This document shows positions 56,052-63,908 of a stretch of 64,000 nucleotides of DNA, piece by piece. Source of the stretch: an uncultured Eubacteriales bacterium (GTDB taxonomy: Bacteria > Bacillota > Clostridia > Christensenellales > CALVMC01); the NCBI GenBank assembly GCA_949296455.1, contig CASFOZ010000006.1, positions 17,861-81,860 on the forward strand. The letters are read 5' to 3'. How positions within the stretch are numbered: position 1 is the first letter of the stretch; the number at the start of each line of letters is the position of its first letter. Position numbers and translations under genes: made by a program. The notes beneath the pieces are model-generated. The model saw only the letters and a list, made by a program, of their open reading frames with translations, had not been told where the DNA came from and did not search any database.

Positions 56052-57269
56052 ATGAAGTATTCGAAACAGGAAGTTTTGCAATTCGTGCAAGAAGAAGATG
56101 TTAAATTTATAAGACTCGCATTTTGCGATGTGTTCGGAAAACAAAAAAATATTTCCATTATGGACAGCGAACTTCAAAGAGCGTTTAAACACGGAATTGC
56201 AATAGACGCATCGGCAATAGAAGGCTTCGGAGACGAAACCCATTCCGACCTCTTTCTTCACCCCGACCCGTCGACTCTAGTAATACTTCCGTGGAGACCG
56301 GAACACGGCAGGGTAGTCAGAATGTTCTGCGACATAAAATATCCCGACGGTAAACCTTTCGAAGGCGATACCCGTTCCATTCTCAAACAAGCCGTAGAAG
56401 ACGCAAAACGGGAAAACCTTTCCTTTAAATTCGGGCCGGAAATGGAATTCTATCTCTTCAAACTCGATGAAAAAGGATATCCGACCGATGAAACATACGA
56501 CAACGCCGGTTATATGGATATAGCCCCCGAAGACAAAGGAGAAGATATAAGGCGTGAAATATGCCTTACTTTAGAGCAAATGGGAATTTATCCCGAAAGT
56601 TCCCATCACGAAGAAGGCCCCGGACAAAACGAAATAGATTTCAGATATTCTTCTCCCCTCGAAGCTGCCGATAATGCCGTCACTTTTTGTTCCGTCGTAA
56701 AGGCAGTCGTAAACAGAAACGGAATAGCTGCAGACTTTTCTCCAAAGCCTATAGAAACACAACCCGGAAACGGATTTCATATCAATTTTTCAGTAAAATC
56801 CGATTCGGATAAAGATATTCTTCCGCAGGCAATAGCAGGTATACTAAAACATGTTTCTGAAATTACATTATTCTTAAACAGAACACGAAAATCATACGAC
56901 AGACTTGGAAGCAATAAAGCCCCCGCTTATATTTCATGGTCTTGCGAAAACAGGTCGCAATTAATAAGAATACCGGCGGCAGTAGATGAGTTCAAAAGAG
57001 CCGAACTTCGCTCCCCCGACCCTCTTTCCAATCCCTACCTCGCTTTTTCTTTGATAATATATTCTGTAATAGATGGGATAAAAAACAAACTCGAACTTCC
57101 CAAACCTTGCGACAAAAATCTTTTCACGATAAACAAAGAAGAACTCAAAAATTATGAAAAACTGCCTTCTTCTCTTAAAGAAGCAGCCCAAATAGCCGAA
57201 AAAAGCAATTTCGTAAAAACCTTTATTCCAGATTCGATATTAGCTGCTTATTGCAAAGACATCGACTGA
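56052..57269 (+). CDS. glnA: Glutamine synthetase type I-like (short form)
   Basis: A 405-residue GS with active-site stretches KFGPEMEFYLF, HHEEGPGQNEIDFRY, PGNGFHINFSV, LGSNKAPAYISWS, NRSQLIRIP and AELRSPDPLSNPYLAF. It is about 40 residues shorter than Bacillus GlnA. No adenylylation loop tyrosine motif near the C-terminus could be recognised. A second GS (type III) is encoded divergently. This copy is tied to the glutamate synthase operon and may be a catalytic GS or a GS-like regulator. Confidence 0.9.
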   Translation: MKYSKQEVLQFVQEEDVKFIRLAFCDVFGKQKNISIMDSELQRAFKHGIAIDASAIEGFGDETHSDLFLHPDPSTLVILPWRPEHGRVVRMFCDIKYPDGKPFEGDTRSILKQAVEDAKRENLSFKFGPEMEFYLFKLDEKGYPTDETYDNAGYMDIAPEDKGEDIRREICLTLEQMGIYPESSHHEEGPGQNEIDFRYSSPLEAADNAVTFCSVVKAVVNRNGIAADFSPKPIETQPGNGFHINFSVKSDSDKDILPQAIAGILKHVSEITLFLNRTRKSYDRLGSNKAPAYISWSCENRSQLIRIPAAVDEFKRAELRSPDPLSNPYLAFSLIIYSVIDGIKNKLELPKPCDKNLFTINKEELKNYEKLPSSLKEAAQIAEKSNFVKTFIPDSILAAYCKDID

Positions 57270-57281
57270 CGGGAGAAATAA

Positions 57282-57866
57282 ATGCCGTTAAAAGAACATA
57301 TTTACAGCGTTCTTATTGTTTCCGCTTCCGCAAAATTCAACGAACAAATAAATTCTCTTATTTTTGAACCTTGTTACAAACCTGTCGATTTTGCAGTCAG
57401 CATAAATGAAGCGCAAAGAAAAATAACCGAACGCCCATATGATTTAATACTTGTAAATACTCCGCTCCCCGACGATTTCGGAGCGAAGTTTTCTATGGAT
57501 GTTTCAGTAAATAAAAATTGTGTCGTTCTTATGTTCGTCCGTAGCGAACTCTATGAAGGTATCTACGATAAAATATGCGATTACGGAGTCTTTTCAATAC
57601 GCAAACCCATATCCCCTCAATATGTTCTGCAAGCTCTCGACTGGCTTAAAGCAACGAGAGAACGCCTGCGTCGATTAGAAAAAAAATCAATGACGCTGCA
57701 AGAAAAAATGGACGAAATAAAAATTATCAACCGCGCAAAATGGACTCTTATAAATTCACTCAAAATGAGCGAACAGGACGCACACCGTTATATCGAAAAA
57801 CAAGCGATGAATCGCTGCGTATCGAAAAGGGAAATTGCCGAAAATATAATTCATACCTATAAATAA
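57282..57866 (+). CDS. ANTAR-domain RNA-binding response regulator
   Basis: A 194-residue regulator with an N-terminal receiver-like domain (about 1-120), a coiled-coil helix (about 125-150) and a C-terminal ANTAR domain (INRAKWTLINSLKMSEQDAHRYIEKQAMNRCVSKREIAENI). The usual phospho-acceptor Asp is replaced by N59 in LILVNTPLPD, so activation by phosphate is doubtful. ANTAR proteins bind paired hexaloop hairpins and prevent terminators. Such hairpins occur upstream of this operon and of glnN. Last gene of the glt operon. Confidence 0.9.
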   Translation: MPLKEHIYSVLIVSASAKFNEQINSLIFEPCYKPVDFAVSINEAQRKITERPYDLILVNTPLPDDFGAKFSMDVSVNKNCVVLMFVRSELYEGIYDKICDYGVFSIRKPISPQYVLQALDWLKATRERLRRLEKKSMTLQEKMDEIKIINRAKWTLINSLKMSEQDAHRYIEKQAMNRCVSKREIAENIIHTYK

Positions 57867-57896
57867 AAAAGTTTGACTCACAAATCAAACTTTTTA
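57865..57896. terminator. Bidirectional terminator ending the glt operon
   Basis: AAAAAGTTTGA/TCAAACTTTTT stem with an 8-base loop. The flanking genes converge. Confidence 0.88.
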
Positions 57897-57907
57897 TTTA
57901 CACTTTT

Positions 57908-58567
57908 TTATCTATCAACATTTTTTGAACTTTCAAGTTTATTTATTAAACCCTGAATTTCGTTAAAAAATCTGCATAAATGAAATCCGTCGCAAACAGC
58001 ATGGTGAGCCGTCATAGTAAGGGGCATAATGTATCTGTCCCCTTGCTTTTCGTACTTGCCCCAAACTATCCCGGGAGCAAGATATTTTCCGTCATCGAAC
58101 ACATGCAAATCAAAACTTTTGTATTTGACCCACGGAAGACACGAAAGGTCGTAGGTATTAAGGGGAATATCTTTTAAATCGAAGCCTCTTAAATTTTTAA
58201 ATTTTTCCCTGTTTTCCATAAATTTATCGTGAAATATTTTTAAATTGTCGTTATATTCGGTAACGAGTCTTACAAATGTTTTATCTTCCTTGTTAAAATC
58301 CGCATAGTACGGCGAAATATAATCCCATTTTATGAGATTGCCTTTTTTATCCCAATTGTATCTGAATTCTTCGTGTGAATTTAAGACCTTCGAAACAAGC
58401 CATATCATAGAAGGATAAAATTTTAATTTTTTATTTTTAATAAATTCTAATAATTCCGTTATATCTATATCGACTGTAAGACTCATTACATTGGGAAGTT
58501 TTTCAATGTAATACTTAAAAATCTTCCCTCTTTCCCATTTATCTGTATTTATAATTTTATATTCCAT
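57908..58567 (-). CDS. Chloramphenicol acetyltransferase-like protein (class A)
   Basis: A 219-residue trimeric-acetyltransferase-fold protein. The catalytic motif HHAVCDG is at 188-194 (H189), and SPYYADFNKEDKTFVRL and PWVKYKSFDLHVFDDG match the class A CAT pattern. It may acetylate chloramphenicol or another hydroxylated compound. Sequence alone does not prove resistance. It is a single gene in an AT-rich gap. Confidence 0.85.
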   Translation of the reverse strand: MEYKIINTDKWERGKIFKYYIEKLPNVMSLTVDIDITELLEFIKNKKLKFYPSMIWLVSKVLNSHEEFRYNWDKKGNLIKWDYISPYYADFNKEDKTFVRLVTEYNDNLKIFHDKFMENREKFKNLRGFDLKDIPLNTYDLSCLPWVKYKSFDLHVFDDGKYLAPGIVWGKYEKQGDRYIMPLTMTAHHAVCDGFHLCRFFNEIQGLINKLESSKNVDR

Positions 58568-58767
58568 TATTCCACCCGTTGAATTAATTTGAATTTATTT
58601 ATATTTTGCAATAAATATTTTTTTAAACTTTTATTGCGTCGCTGAATATTAATACCTAATTGATTATATCATAATTTTATATATTTTTAATATTTAAAAG
58701 TAAATTTAACAAAATTTATATTTTATGTTAAAATATAATTATAAATCAATTCAAAGCAGGTGATTTA

Positions 58768-59844
58768 ATGAAAATAAAAAATTTAATTTTAATTATTATC
58801 TCGATAATAACATTGTTTGCGGTTATGATTTCTTCCGTAGCTTGCAATAACACGGAAACAGAACAAGAGACTCCCAAAAAATACAGTATCACCGTAGCTC
58901 AAAACAGTGACTGTACCCTTACCCCGAATGTAACTTCCGCAAGTTTCGCAGATACTATAACAGTAACGGTAAAAGTAAATAACCCCGATAAATATGTATC
59001 AGGCGTAAAGTACAACAATAAAGATTGTTTTAAAGACGGTAACAATTATACCTTTACGATGCCGTCTGAAAATGTAACATTAAGCGCAGAACTCAGCGAT
59101 TATGAAGAAAAATTATCGGACGGAAATTCATACGGCGGTTCTTTTGTGTCTTTTGCATCAACAAATTCAAAAACTATTGTTAAAAAGGAAAGCGGAACGG
59201 CTCAGCTGACACTTTATTTTAATGCAAATTATATGACAATTTTAAAATCTGAAATTATTTCTTCCAACGAAGACGCAATTCCCGTAAGCGCTATAAATGT
59301 GCAAGAAAAAACTTCATCGTTAGGTAATGCTATTACCTCAGCTACTGTTAGTATCGACCAATCGAAAATCAATTTAGGAACCACATGGCTCACAATGAAT
59401 TTTACAAACGGTAATTCCTCTTCTCAAAAAGGAACAATAATCGTTAAAATCACGGTAGCTGAAACTCTTGTACTTGAAAAATGGACAGAGACAGTAATAT
59501 TCGATGTAAACAGAATCGATGAAAATGCCGAATATTATATATATTTCCGTGATACAAATTACAATGCAGACTCCGGCGAAAAGGAATATCAGTATTTTGA
59601 TAATGTAACCGCAGTAGACGGAAAAGTTACTCTTGAAATAGAATATGTAGTAAACCATCAGTACTGGGTTGAATTCGGCGTAAAAAGCAGCGACGGTTCA
59701 AAAATCACCTATCACGACCTTTCGGAAACAATAGGAACAGGCTCGTCGTCAACAGGTTATAATAAATATCAGTACGATAAACTATCATTTATCAAAGATA
59801 ATGCATCCCTTGAAATAACCGTCCTCAGCAGCACTCATTCGTAA
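58768..59844 (+). CDS. Hypothetical lipoprotein with beta-rich modules
   Basis: Not recognised as a named family. It has 358 residues with a lipoprotein signal (Cys26 in SVAC). Residues about 38-110 resemble a bacterial repeat of the InlB B-type or lipoprotein beta-module (YSITVAQNSDCTLTPNV..., FTMPSENVTLSAEL). The rest is beta-rich with no catalytic motif. Probably surface-exposed. CAGGTGAT precedes the ATG. Confidence 0.72.
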   Translation: MKIKNLILIIISIITLFAVMISSVACNNTETEQETPKKYSITVAQNSDCTLTPNVTSASFADTITVTVKVNNPDKYVSGVKYNNKDCFKDGNNYTFTMPSENVTLSAELSDYEEKLSDGNSYGGSFVSFASTNSKTIVKKESGTAQLTLYFNANYMTILKSEIISSNEDAIPVSAINVQEKTSSLGNAITSATVSIDQSKINLGTTWLTMNFTNGNSSSQKGTIIVKITVAETLVLEKWTETVIFDVNRIDENAEYYIYFRDTNYNADSGEKEYQYFDNVTAVDGKVTLEIEYVVNHQYWVEFGVKSSDGSKITYHDLSETIGTGSSSTGYNKYQYDKLSFIKDNASLEITVLSSTHS

Positions 59845-59879
59845 TTTAAGTTAATTGTCAAATAATTAATATACAGTAA

Positions 59880-59909
59880 AAAAACAAGGTTTAATCAGCC
59901 TTGTTTTTT
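59880..59909 (+). terminator. Intrinsic terminator of the lipoprotein gene
   Basis: AAAACAAGG/CCTTGTTTT stem and T-run. Confidence 0.88.
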
Positions 59910-60021
59910 GTTTTAAATTTTTCTAAAATCGAATTTTTTTAAATATAAAATCAATTTAAATAAATTATAATTTTTCAGTTTGATTATTTGATACTTTTAA
60001 ATTGTTAATATATTATAACTT

Positions 60022-60100
60022 TCTTCGCTCTCTCATCGCAGGCTCGTTGGTTATATACTATTTTAAAACAAAAAAATCATAACTATTTGTTATGCTTTCT
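60022..60100. repeat. 79-bp direct repeat, left copy
   Basis: Identical to 63746-63824 except one base (T for G near the end of the A-run). It contains the hairpin terminator found after tRNA-Asn. It lies 83 bases left of the restriction-modification genes. Confidence 0.9.
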
Positions 60101-60149
60101 TTTGTGTATGTATGACAAAATCTCGTTTTTAAGGCACTTTTCGGGAGTG

Positions 60150-60166
60150 TGTCGGACGATAAGTAC
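60150..60166. repeat. 17-bp inverted repeat, left copy
   Basis: TGTCGGACGATAAGTAC is the reverse complement of 63442-63458 with one mismatch. The two copies bracket the three restriction-modification genes. Confidence 0.75.
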
Positions 60167-60183
60167 TTTTATTTACCTAAAGG

Positions 60184-61275
60184 TTATATTCTATCACTAT
60201 AAGGAAGTTCTTTTATAAAGTTTTCCATCCATTGCCAATCTGGAATATAGCCTTCATCTGAGAAAATATTTCTGCTGTCAATCTCTATTTTCCCCCTATT
60301 ATGTTTGACTGGCAATCTAAGAATAAAATCTTTTCTAAAATGGGCATTTAATTCTCGACCAAATGGCTGAAATTTAATTAAACACTCGGTTTTAATGATG
60401 CTCACTATAAACATTTTTGCGGCAATTGACAAAGGTACTTTTTCTAACAACACCGCTACATTTTGAGCAGTATAAAAAGGTTTTGTTTGAAGAAAACAAG
60501 CCCCTATACTACCACCAAGCGGCAATGTTATTGCACCAGCGGGAAATACCTTTTCTCCAGCTATTTCATCTATTATATCGGTTACGCCATTATTATTTGC
60601 ACTTCTACCAACATAGTTAAATACGGGATTTTCATGCGTTGTAGAAATAGCATCAATTCCATTTCCCATCGTTGCATTAAAAACTTTATGCAAATAAAAA
60701 TTTTTCCAAGAAGAAGTATCTAATTCCACAACATGTTTATTGCTTATTTGAGTTGTAATGCTTTTATAATGTAACGACTTAATATATTGCTCCATGAAAG
60801 CAAAATCAGGAATATATCCATGCTTTGAGTATTTTCTATCTTGGTCTATAACATAGCATCCATCACTGTGCATGACGGCAGGCAATTTAATTGTAATTTT
60901 TTTCGTGTTTCCTACTCTACATTGTCTGCCATAATTCCAACGATAGTTTTCATTTTTGTTTATTACTGTTGCAATGAATAAACCAATTGCTGGCGTCATA
61001 TCAAATTTTGCCGTCAAAACATTAACATCACTTGTAGCACAAAATGGCATAGGCTCATAAAAAGTTGTGCATCCCACTTTTCCAGTAATAATCTTATTCC
61101 CTTCAAAATCTGCTAACAAATCTATCTTTTTAGCAACCCCATTATTTTCAGCTGAAGCAGAGCAATATGGGGTATCCCCTTCGGAATATTCATCACTATA
61201 ATAGTATTTTCCCGCCTCGACATTAAATAGCTTTTCAATTTGAAAATCTATCCATTTTTCTGTATTAAGATTCAT
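60184..61275 (-). CDS. Restriction-modification specificity subunit (BcgI beta / HsdS-like)
   Basis: A 363-residue DNA-recognition subunit made of two similar halves: WIDFQIEKLFNVEAGKYY ... HGYIPDFAFMEQYIKSL and WKNFYLHKVFNATMGNG ... EGYIPDWQWMENFIKEL. Each half holds a target-recognition domain followed by a helical arm, giving a bipartite site. The size is close to the BcgI B subunit. It overlaps the nuclease-methylase gene by 11 bases. Codon use looks less CG-rich than in its neighbours, suggesting acquisition. Confidence 0.87.
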   Translation of the reverse strand: MNLNTEKWIDFQIEKLFNVEAGKYYYSDEYSEGDTPYCSASAENNGVAKKIDLLADFEGNKIITGKVGCTTFYEPMPFCATSDVNVLTAKFDMTPAIGLFIATVINKNENYRWNYGRQCRVGNTKKITIKLPAVMHSDGCYVIDQDRKYSKHGYIPDFAFMEQYIKSLHYKSITTQISNKHVVELDTSSWKNFYLHKVFNATMGNGIDAISTTHENPVFNYVGRSANNNGVTDIIDEIAGEKVFPAGAITLPLGGSIGACFLQTKPFYTAQNVAVLLEKVPLSIAAKMFIVSIIKTECLIKFQPFGRELNAHFRKDFILRLPVKHNRGKIEIDSRNIFSDEGYIPDWQWMENFIKELPYSDRI

Positions 61276-63136
61276 ATACGGTACCCTCTTTAACTAAAAA
61301 TGAAAGATAATCGTTTATCGTTTGCTGAAAATCCTGTTGCGTAAGCGTGGAATAGTCCGTTTCCATATAGGCTTCGGCAAGCCATTCGTCTTTCCACGTT
61401 ACTTTGTGCATAACAGATAGCCCGGGAACTTCTTTCCTGTTCTTGTATAACTCAAGCCACGTTTCCTTTACTTTTGCCCATAGACTATTACCATTAACAT
61501 CTGTTTTTTCAACTCGACCAAGCCCCTTCCTTTTTATAAATTTGTCATCTTTATAATATCCAAAAAATGTTGCTTTGTTCGCACGTTCATGTTTTTGCGT
61601 TAAATCAAAAATCATACAACATGCTACTGCAGACGCTCCCGGATAAAACATTTCGTTAGGCAATGAAAAAACTGCTTCAAGGGTATAACTATCAAGCATC
61701 TTTTTCTTAAACTCTTTTGTCTCACTACTATTTCCTATTGCGGCTTGCATAGGCAATAAAACTGCTATTTTGGCAGTCTTAGAAACATGTTTAGCAATAT
61801 ACTCAACAAAGTGCAATCCTTTAGATGGATCCTCCTTTTGTTTGTCGCTCCAACATTTAGTATAATCAGGATTGCAGCACTTTTTAGTTGCATTGTATGG
61901 CGGATTCATCAAAACAATATTGATATCTTTTTCTTCAATCCATTTGCCACGTTCAAACATTGAGGCTTGTATTACATTAGAATTACCATCGCCGTGAATT
62001 AACATATTTGTTGAAGAAAGTCCAAATGCACCGTCTTCATACTCTATACCAAATATTTGATTTTTCTTAACTGCATTACGTTCTTCCTCTGTATCGCAGT
62101 CATCCATAGCATCAGTCATAGCCCTAACCAGAAATGCACCGCTTCCACAACATGGATCTAATACTCTTGAGTTTTTATTAACACCAACCGCTTTACTCAT
62201 AAAATCACAAATATGATCGGGAGTAAATGCCTGATTCTTATCCGACTTTCCCACATACTTGTTAAACGTAGTAAAAAACAGATTTAACAAATCTTGTCCA
62301 GCAGTGCTATTATCGTTAATATATGGGACTACATTGTCATCTATATATGTCAATATATCTTTTAATTCGTCATATGTAAGGCTTTCTACATCTTGGTCAT
62401 CAAGAACTTTGTTATTTAAAATTGTTAACTTTCCTGCTTTGTTTAAATCTATACTTCCACTCTTTGTAAGTAACCCCTCAAGAATATTCTTTATATCCCT
62501 TAAAATAATTTTTTCAGGCAATAAAGTTTTTCCGGTTTTGGGATCCAAAGTCTCTTTGATATTTGCATAATTTAAACCATTTTTTAATGCTAGTAGACAT
62601 GTTCCCACAAATTGACTGCGCAGTTTTTCATTTATCCCGTCGGAATGGAGTTTCTCATTTAGAGATTTTATCGAATCAACAACCTTAATTTTGTCATTGA
62701 CTTTTCCAAAACAAAGGTCCTCATATTCTTTGAACGAACGCAATACTCTTTCAGCAGTAACCTTGTGGGCGTCATCAATTATAACGGATTGACCGAACCA
62801 GACCCAAATATCGTTACCTTCGGTTTCGGCAAGAATAGCTACTATTTTTTTGTTTGAGTATGCCTTTTCATAACGAACATAATCTTGTAATTGAGATTGA
62901 ATTTTCGCTTTATCCCATCTGCTAAATTTACTTTTGCATTCAACCAATATTGCTAGGCGTTCATTCTCAAAACGGATATCTAAATATTGATGCTTTGTTC
63001 CTACAGCAGCCTTTTGATAATCTTTTATATCTTTACCGACCAATTTTAATGCTTTCGCATAACTAAACTCGCCAGTTTCTGTATTGCCAACATGATATTT
63101 TTCGCCAATGCATTCAATTATACTATATCTATTCAT
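61265..63136 (-). CDS. Fused restriction nuclease and N6-adenine methylase (BcgI alpha-like)
   Basis: A 623-residue bifunctional subunit. The N-terminal part (about 1-110) has a PD-(D/E)xK-like nuclease core, D53 in YLDIRF and E66-C-K68 in VECKSK. A helical HsdM-like region follows, then the methylase with motif X at 302-313 (QAFTPDHICDFM), motif I DPCCGSGAF (327-335) and motif IV NPPYN (411-415), which specifies adenine N6 methylation. This is the type IIB/BcgI layout in which one chain both cuts and methylates. It overlaps the genes on both sides. Confidence 0.88.
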   Translation of the reverse strand: MNRYSIIECIGEKYHVGNTETGEFSYAKALKLVGKDIKDYQKAAVGTKHQYLDIRFENERLAILVECKSKFSRWDKAKIQSQLQDYVRYEKAYSNKKIVAILAETEGNDIWVWFGQSVIIDDAHKVTAERVLRSFKEYEDLCFGKVNDKIKVVDSIKSLNEKLHSDGINEKLRSQFVGTCLLALKNGLNYANIKETLDPKTGKTLLPEKIILRDIKNILEGLLTKSGSIDLNKAGKLTILNNKVLDDQDVESLTYDELKDILTYIDDNVVPYINDNSTAGQDLLNLFFTTFNKYVGKSDKNQAFTPDHICDFMSKAVGVNKNSRVLDPCCGSGAFLVRAMTDAMDDCDTEEERNAVKKNQIFGIEYEDGAFGLSSTNMLIHGDGNSNVIQASMFERGKWIEEKDINIVLMNPPYNATKKCCNPDYTKCWSDKQKEDPSKGLHFVEYIAKHVSKTAKIAVLLPMQAAIGNSSETKEFKKKMLDSYTLEAVFSLPNEMFYPGASAVACCMIFDLTQKHERANKATFFGYYKDDKFIKRKGLGRVEKTDVNGNSLWAKVKETWLELYKNRKEVPGLSVMHKVTWKDEWLAEAYMETDYSTLTQQDFQQTINDYLSFLVKEGTVYES

Positions 63137-63315
63137 TTAGTCTTTTTCTCCGTCGCAATTTTAATAACTTCTGTTAAATAATCATTTATACTATAAGCAT
63201 AATTGCCTTTATCTTTTTCCTTTTGCACTTCATTTCTCACCTTCTTATATAAGTCAGGCGGTAGTCGTAGCGGAAATATCTTTTTTTCGGCAGTTGGAGT
63301 TTTAGTATTATTCAT
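63133..63315 (-). CDS. Small ribbon-helix-helix-like protein
   Basis: A 60-residue basic protein with the pattern strand-helix-helix (KIFPLRLPPDLYKKVRNEVQKEKDKGNYAYSINDYLTEVIKIA), like Arc/CopG DNA-binding proteins. The stop overlaps the start of the nuclease-methylase gene by 4 bases. By position it may be the controller that times restriction behind methylation. This role is inferred. Confidence 0.75.
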   Translation of the reverse strand: MNNTKTPTAEKKIFPLRLPPDLYKKVRNEVQKEKDKGNYAYSINDYLTEVIKIATEKKTK

Positions 63316-63432
63316 AAATCATTTCTCCAAAGTGATATCATAGTATTATGAATTTATGATATCATATTCGAAAAATTAAGTCAATATTTTTCTAAATAAA
63401 TTAAGTGTGAAAATTAAAATATATTCAAGTCC

Positions 63433-63458
63433 TGTTGGACGGTGCTTATCGTCCGACA
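63433..63458. repeat. Hairpin containing the right 17-bp inverted repeat
   Basis: GTGCTTATCGTCCGACA at 63442-63458 mirrors 60150-60166. It also folds on itself (TGTTGGACG/CGTCCGACA, one G-U pair). Confidence 0.7.
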
Positions 63459-63493
63459 GACTTCAAGTGTGAAATCACGCTTTTTTTGGGCAT

Positions 63494-63531
63494 AAAAAAG
63501 ACCGAGCAACGGGTTCTCCGTTACTCGGTCT
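63494..63531 (-). terminator. Intrinsic terminator facing the restriction-modification genes
   Basis: AGACCGAG..AACGG pairs with CCGTT..CTCGGTCT around GTTCT. Six T residues follow on the minus strand. It could end transcripts from the rRNA/tRNA side. Confidence 0.75.
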
Positions 63532-63590
63532 GGTGATTTGCTATGAAATTGCTCAAAAAGGGGCGAAAATTCCCCTAAAAATACAAAAAT

Positions 63591-63622
63591 GATGGTCTAT
63601 AAGAAAAGACTTATAGACCATC
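63591..63622. repeat. Perfect 13-bp hairpin
   Basis: GATGGTCTATAAG/CTTATAGACCATC around AAAAGA, six bases from the tRNA-like remnant. No long T-run on either strand. Confidence 0.7.
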
Positions 63623-63625
63623 ACA

Positions 63626-63705
63626 CTTGGCTCCCCAAGTTGGACTCGAACCAACGGTCCAGTCTGCGGGCATAGCCCTTGACCGCTTTGGCTACGAAAA
63701 GCATA
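63626..63705 (-). pseudogene. Chimeric tRNA-like remnant
   Basis: On the minus strand the last 31 bases (63626-63656) equal the 3' T-arm, acceptor and CCA end of tRNA-Asn. The 5' part has a D-arm-like AGCC/GGCT stem, but the 5' acceptor does not pair with the 3' end and no normal anticodon arm forms. It is not expected to make a working tRNA. Confidence 0.6.
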
Positions 63706-63745
63706 CTATGCTTTTCGCTTAACGCGTCGCGCCCTTTGTTCGTTC

Positions 63746-63824
63746 TCTTCGCTCTCTCATCGCAGGCTCGTTGGTTATATACTATTTTAAAACAAAAAAA
63801 GCATAACTATTTGTTATGCTTTCT
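63746..63824. repeat. 79-bp direct repeat, right copy
   Basis: The matching copy of 60022-60100. Ends two bases before the CCA end of tRNA-Asn and contains its terminator. Confidence 0.9.
63793..63823 (-). terminator. Terminator of the rRNA-tRNA-Asn transcript
   Basis: AAAGCATAAC/GTTATGCTTT stem with TATTT loop. Seven T residues on the minus strand. Confidence 0.85.
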
Positions 63825-63826
63825 CT

Positions 63827-63902
63827 TGGCTCCCCAAGTTGGACTCGAACCAACGACCCTGCGGTTAACAGCCGCATGCTCTACCGACTGAGCTATTGAG
63901 GA
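63827..63902 (-). tRNA. tRNA-Asn(GTT)
   Basis: On the minus strand acceptor TCCTCAA/TTGGGGA (one G-U), D arm GCTC/GAGC, anticodon stem GCGGC with loop TGTTAAC giving anticodon GTT, T arm GTTGG-TTCGAGT-CCAAC, then GCCA. It follows the 5S rRNA by about 6 bases. Confidence 0.93.
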
Positions 63903-63908
63903 ATAAAA

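Noticed and set aside
60022..63824. Insertion sequence or transposon carrying the R-M genes
   Set aside because: No transposase or integrase gene lies between the repeats, so only an island of unknown mechanism can be claimed.
63679..63891. Rightward 70-residue open frame across the tRNA region
   Set aside because: It is the reverse translation of tRNA-Asn and the repeat; no ribosome site.
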